The translations under genes and the position numbers were made by a program. Positions 12,626 through 13,912 of a DNA stretch of 13,912 nucleotides are shown one piece after another. Where the stretch lies: contig JBOGEN010000202.1 of assembly GCA_050743265.1 (NCBI GenBank), forward strand, positions 1 to 13,912. The letters are read 5' to 3'. Positions within the stretch are counted from its first letter, which is position 1, and every line of letters begins with the position of its first letter. The DNA is from JBOGEN01 sp050743265 (GTDB lineage Bacteria > Actinomycetota > Actinomycetes > JBOGEN01). Below the pieces are notes generated by a model. The model was not told where the DNA came from and did not search any database. It worked only from the letters and a program-made list of their open reading frames with translations.

Positions 12626-13912
12626 TCCACCCCGACCAGCAGCGGGTACCCCGGCTGGCCCCCGTCGTAGACCACGGTGTCGATCTCGGGACGCGTGTCG
12701 TGCAGGTGCCGGGCAAGGTCGTCCGTGAGCGCGGGGTCGGTGTCACGGCCCCGGACGAGGGTGACCATCTCGCCGCCGCCGGAGAGCAGCCGCGAGCAGA
12801 CCGCGCGAGCGGTCTCGTCCAGGGCCTGCCCGATGACGACGACGTCCCCGTCGATGAGACCGAGCACGTCCCCCGTGCGGCAGATGCCCGCCGTGGTGAC
12901 GGCATCGTCCGTGGCCACGGTGATCTCACCGAAGCGGGTCGACCCGGCGGCAGCGGTCATCGCCACGAGGTCGTCGTCGAAGCCGCGGTGCGCGTCGTGC
13001 ACGGCGAGGGCGGCGAGCCCCTGCACCGACGACCGGGTGGGCAGCACGGCCACCCGCAGCCCGGACCGGCGTGCCCGGGTCGCAGCCTCCTCACAGACGG
13101 CGTGCACGCCGACGTCGTTCGGGAGCAGGACCACCTCGGGCGCACCCGCGTCCCGGACCGCGGCAAGCACCTCGGCGAGAGACGGTGGGCTGCCGGGCTC
13201 GGCGACAAGCACGACTGCTCCGGCGCCGTCGAGCAGCCCGGCGAGGCCCTGGCCAGCGGCCAGCCCGACCACGCGGCGGGGGACGACCGGCACGGGCCTG
13301 GCGTCGAGGTGGGTGATGCGGACACGGTGGGGGCGCCCCGCCGCGAGGCCGGCCTCGACCGCGGCTCCGGCGTCGTCCACGTGGACGTGTACGTTCCACA
13401 GCCCGTCACCACCGACCACGACGAGCGAGTCGCCGAGCGACGCGAGCCGGGCACGCAGCCGGTCCACGGCCACCTCGTCGGCGTCGAGCAGGTACATGAC
13501 CTCGTACGCCGGCCCTCGGTACCCGGCACCATCGTGGTCATCACCCTCGTGCGCGGCGGCAAGCCGTGTCGTGCCGGCGGCGAGCCCGTCGCCTACGTTC
13601 TGGGCGCTGCCGTCCGGGCTGCCGTCCGCGCTGCCGTCCGCGCTGACGCCCTGGCCGAGGGCCTCGACGCCGTCCTTGCCGACGTCCCCGACGGCGTCCT
13701 CGCCACCGAGCACCAGCGCGAGCGCGTCGAGCAGGACGACGAGCCCCCGCCCGCCGGCGTCCACCACACCGGCCCTGGCGAGGACGTCGAGCATGTCGGG
13801 CGTCCGGGCGAGCGTGTCTCTGGCCCCGTCGGCGGCGGCGCGCGCCACCCGGGCGGGCGAGGCCGGGACGACGGCCGCCGCGGCGTCGGCCGCTGCCCGG
13901 GCCACCGTGAGG
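12622..13912 (-). CDS. DAK2 domain (FakA-like) kinase, C-terminal part (cut by right edge)
   Basis: The reading frame is open to the right edge, so the true start lies outside; the GTG at 13905 is internal. About 429 residues are visible of a family usually near 550. The first 70 or so hold the end of the DhaL/DAK2 kinase fold, with ARAGVVDAGGRGLVVLLDAL. The Mg-ATP aspartate motif would be upstream. A low-complexity Asp/Gly/Ser linker follows, with a 12-bp repeat. The C-terminal FakA domain starts YEVMYLLDAD and includes WNVHVHVDD and VVLLPNDVG. In Firmicutes FakA phosphorylates fatty acids held by FakB for entry into phospholipid synthesis; actinobacterial members are little studied, so the substrate here is inferred. 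It sits directly before recG, as fakA lies near recG in Bacillus. Confidence 0.88.
   Translation of the reverse strand, partial: LTVARAAADAAAAVVPASPARVARAAADGARDTLARTPDMLDVLARAGVVDAGGRGLVVLLDALALVLGGEDAVGDVGKDGVEALGQGVSADGSADGSPDGSAQNVGDGLAAGTTRLAAAHEGDDHDGAGYRGPAYEVMYLLDADEVAVDRLRARLASLGDSLVVVGGDGLWNVHVHVDDAGAAVEAGLAAGRPHRVRITHLDARPVPVVPRRVVGLAAGQGLAGLLDGAGAVVLVAEPGSPPSLAEVLAAVRDAGAPEVVLLPNDVGVHAVCEEAATRARRSGLRVAVLPTRSSVQGLAALAVHDAHRGFDDDLVAMTAAAGSTRFGEITVATDDAVTTAGICRTGDVLGLIDGDVVVIGQALDETARAVCSRLLSGGGEMVTLVRGRDTDPALTDDLARHLHDTRPEIDTVVYDGGQPGYPLLVGVE
13606..13641. repeat. Three in-frame copies of a 12-bp repeat in the FakA-like linker
   Basis: The unit gctgccgtccgg/c occurs at 13606-13617, 13618-13629 and 13630-13641. 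It encodes an Asp-Gly-Ser-Ala/Pro tetrapeptide repeated in the linker between the kinase and C-terminal domains. Twelve is divisible by three, so copy-number change alters linker length without breaking the frame. Confidence 0.85.

Noticed and set aside
1..13912. CRISPR, toxin-antitoxin, phage, insertion sequence or biosynthetic cluster
   Set aside because: The only tandem repeats are the 17-bp and 12-bp arrays without spacers. No transposase, integrase, toxin or nuclease-defence gene is visible.

Overview
The window is GC-rich chromosomal DNA in which every supported gene lies on the minus strand. Heavy GC bias at third codon positions, frequent GTG starts and the gene set point to an actinomycete (Actinomycetota). 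A member of the Micrococcales such as a Cellulomonas relative is my best guess; that family-level call is inference. I see no tRNA or rRNA genes, CRISPR arrays, phage genes or insertion sequences.

Layout in the direction of transcription (right to left): a DAK2/FakA-type kinase fragment cut by the right edge; recG (4-base GTGA overlap); rsmD; a long hairpin; coaD with a strong Shine-Dalgarno; sepIVA (DivIVA-like division factor with a Gly-Tyr-Pro tail); a hairpin and a good sigma-70-type promoter; yceD (DUF177) and rpmF (zinc-type L32); a hairpin; an acyl carrier protein gene; rnc (GTGA overlap); mutM; an unrecognised single-pass membrane protein whose C-terminus is built from a 17-bp tandem repeat; a GH15 trehalase/glucoamylase-like gene with its own promoter and an inverted repeat over it; a small coiled-coil protein gene; two hairpins; an inverted repeat; and the N-terminal half of smc, cut by the left edge.

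Most genes are conserved housekeeping: DNA repair and recombination (recG, mutM), chromosome segregation (smc), rRNA and ribosome maturation (rsmD, yceD, rpmF, rnc), coenzyme A synthesis (coaD), division and cell-envelope growth (sepIVA), and fatty-acid or phosphopantetheine-linked functions (FakA-like protein, ACP). The order FakA-like/recG ... acp/rnc ... smc parallels the fakA-recG-fapR-plsX-fabDG-acpA-rnc-smc-ftsY region of Bacillus. The block rsmD-coaD ... yceD-rpmF matches a second Firmicutes cluster. Two ancient clusters appear merged here.

I find no clearly new defence or metabolic system. The more unusual items are the frame-shifting 17-bp repeat, the divergent ACP coupled to rnc, the inverted repeats at the GH15 and smc upstream regions, the long hairpin ahead of coaD, and two uncharacterised proteins.
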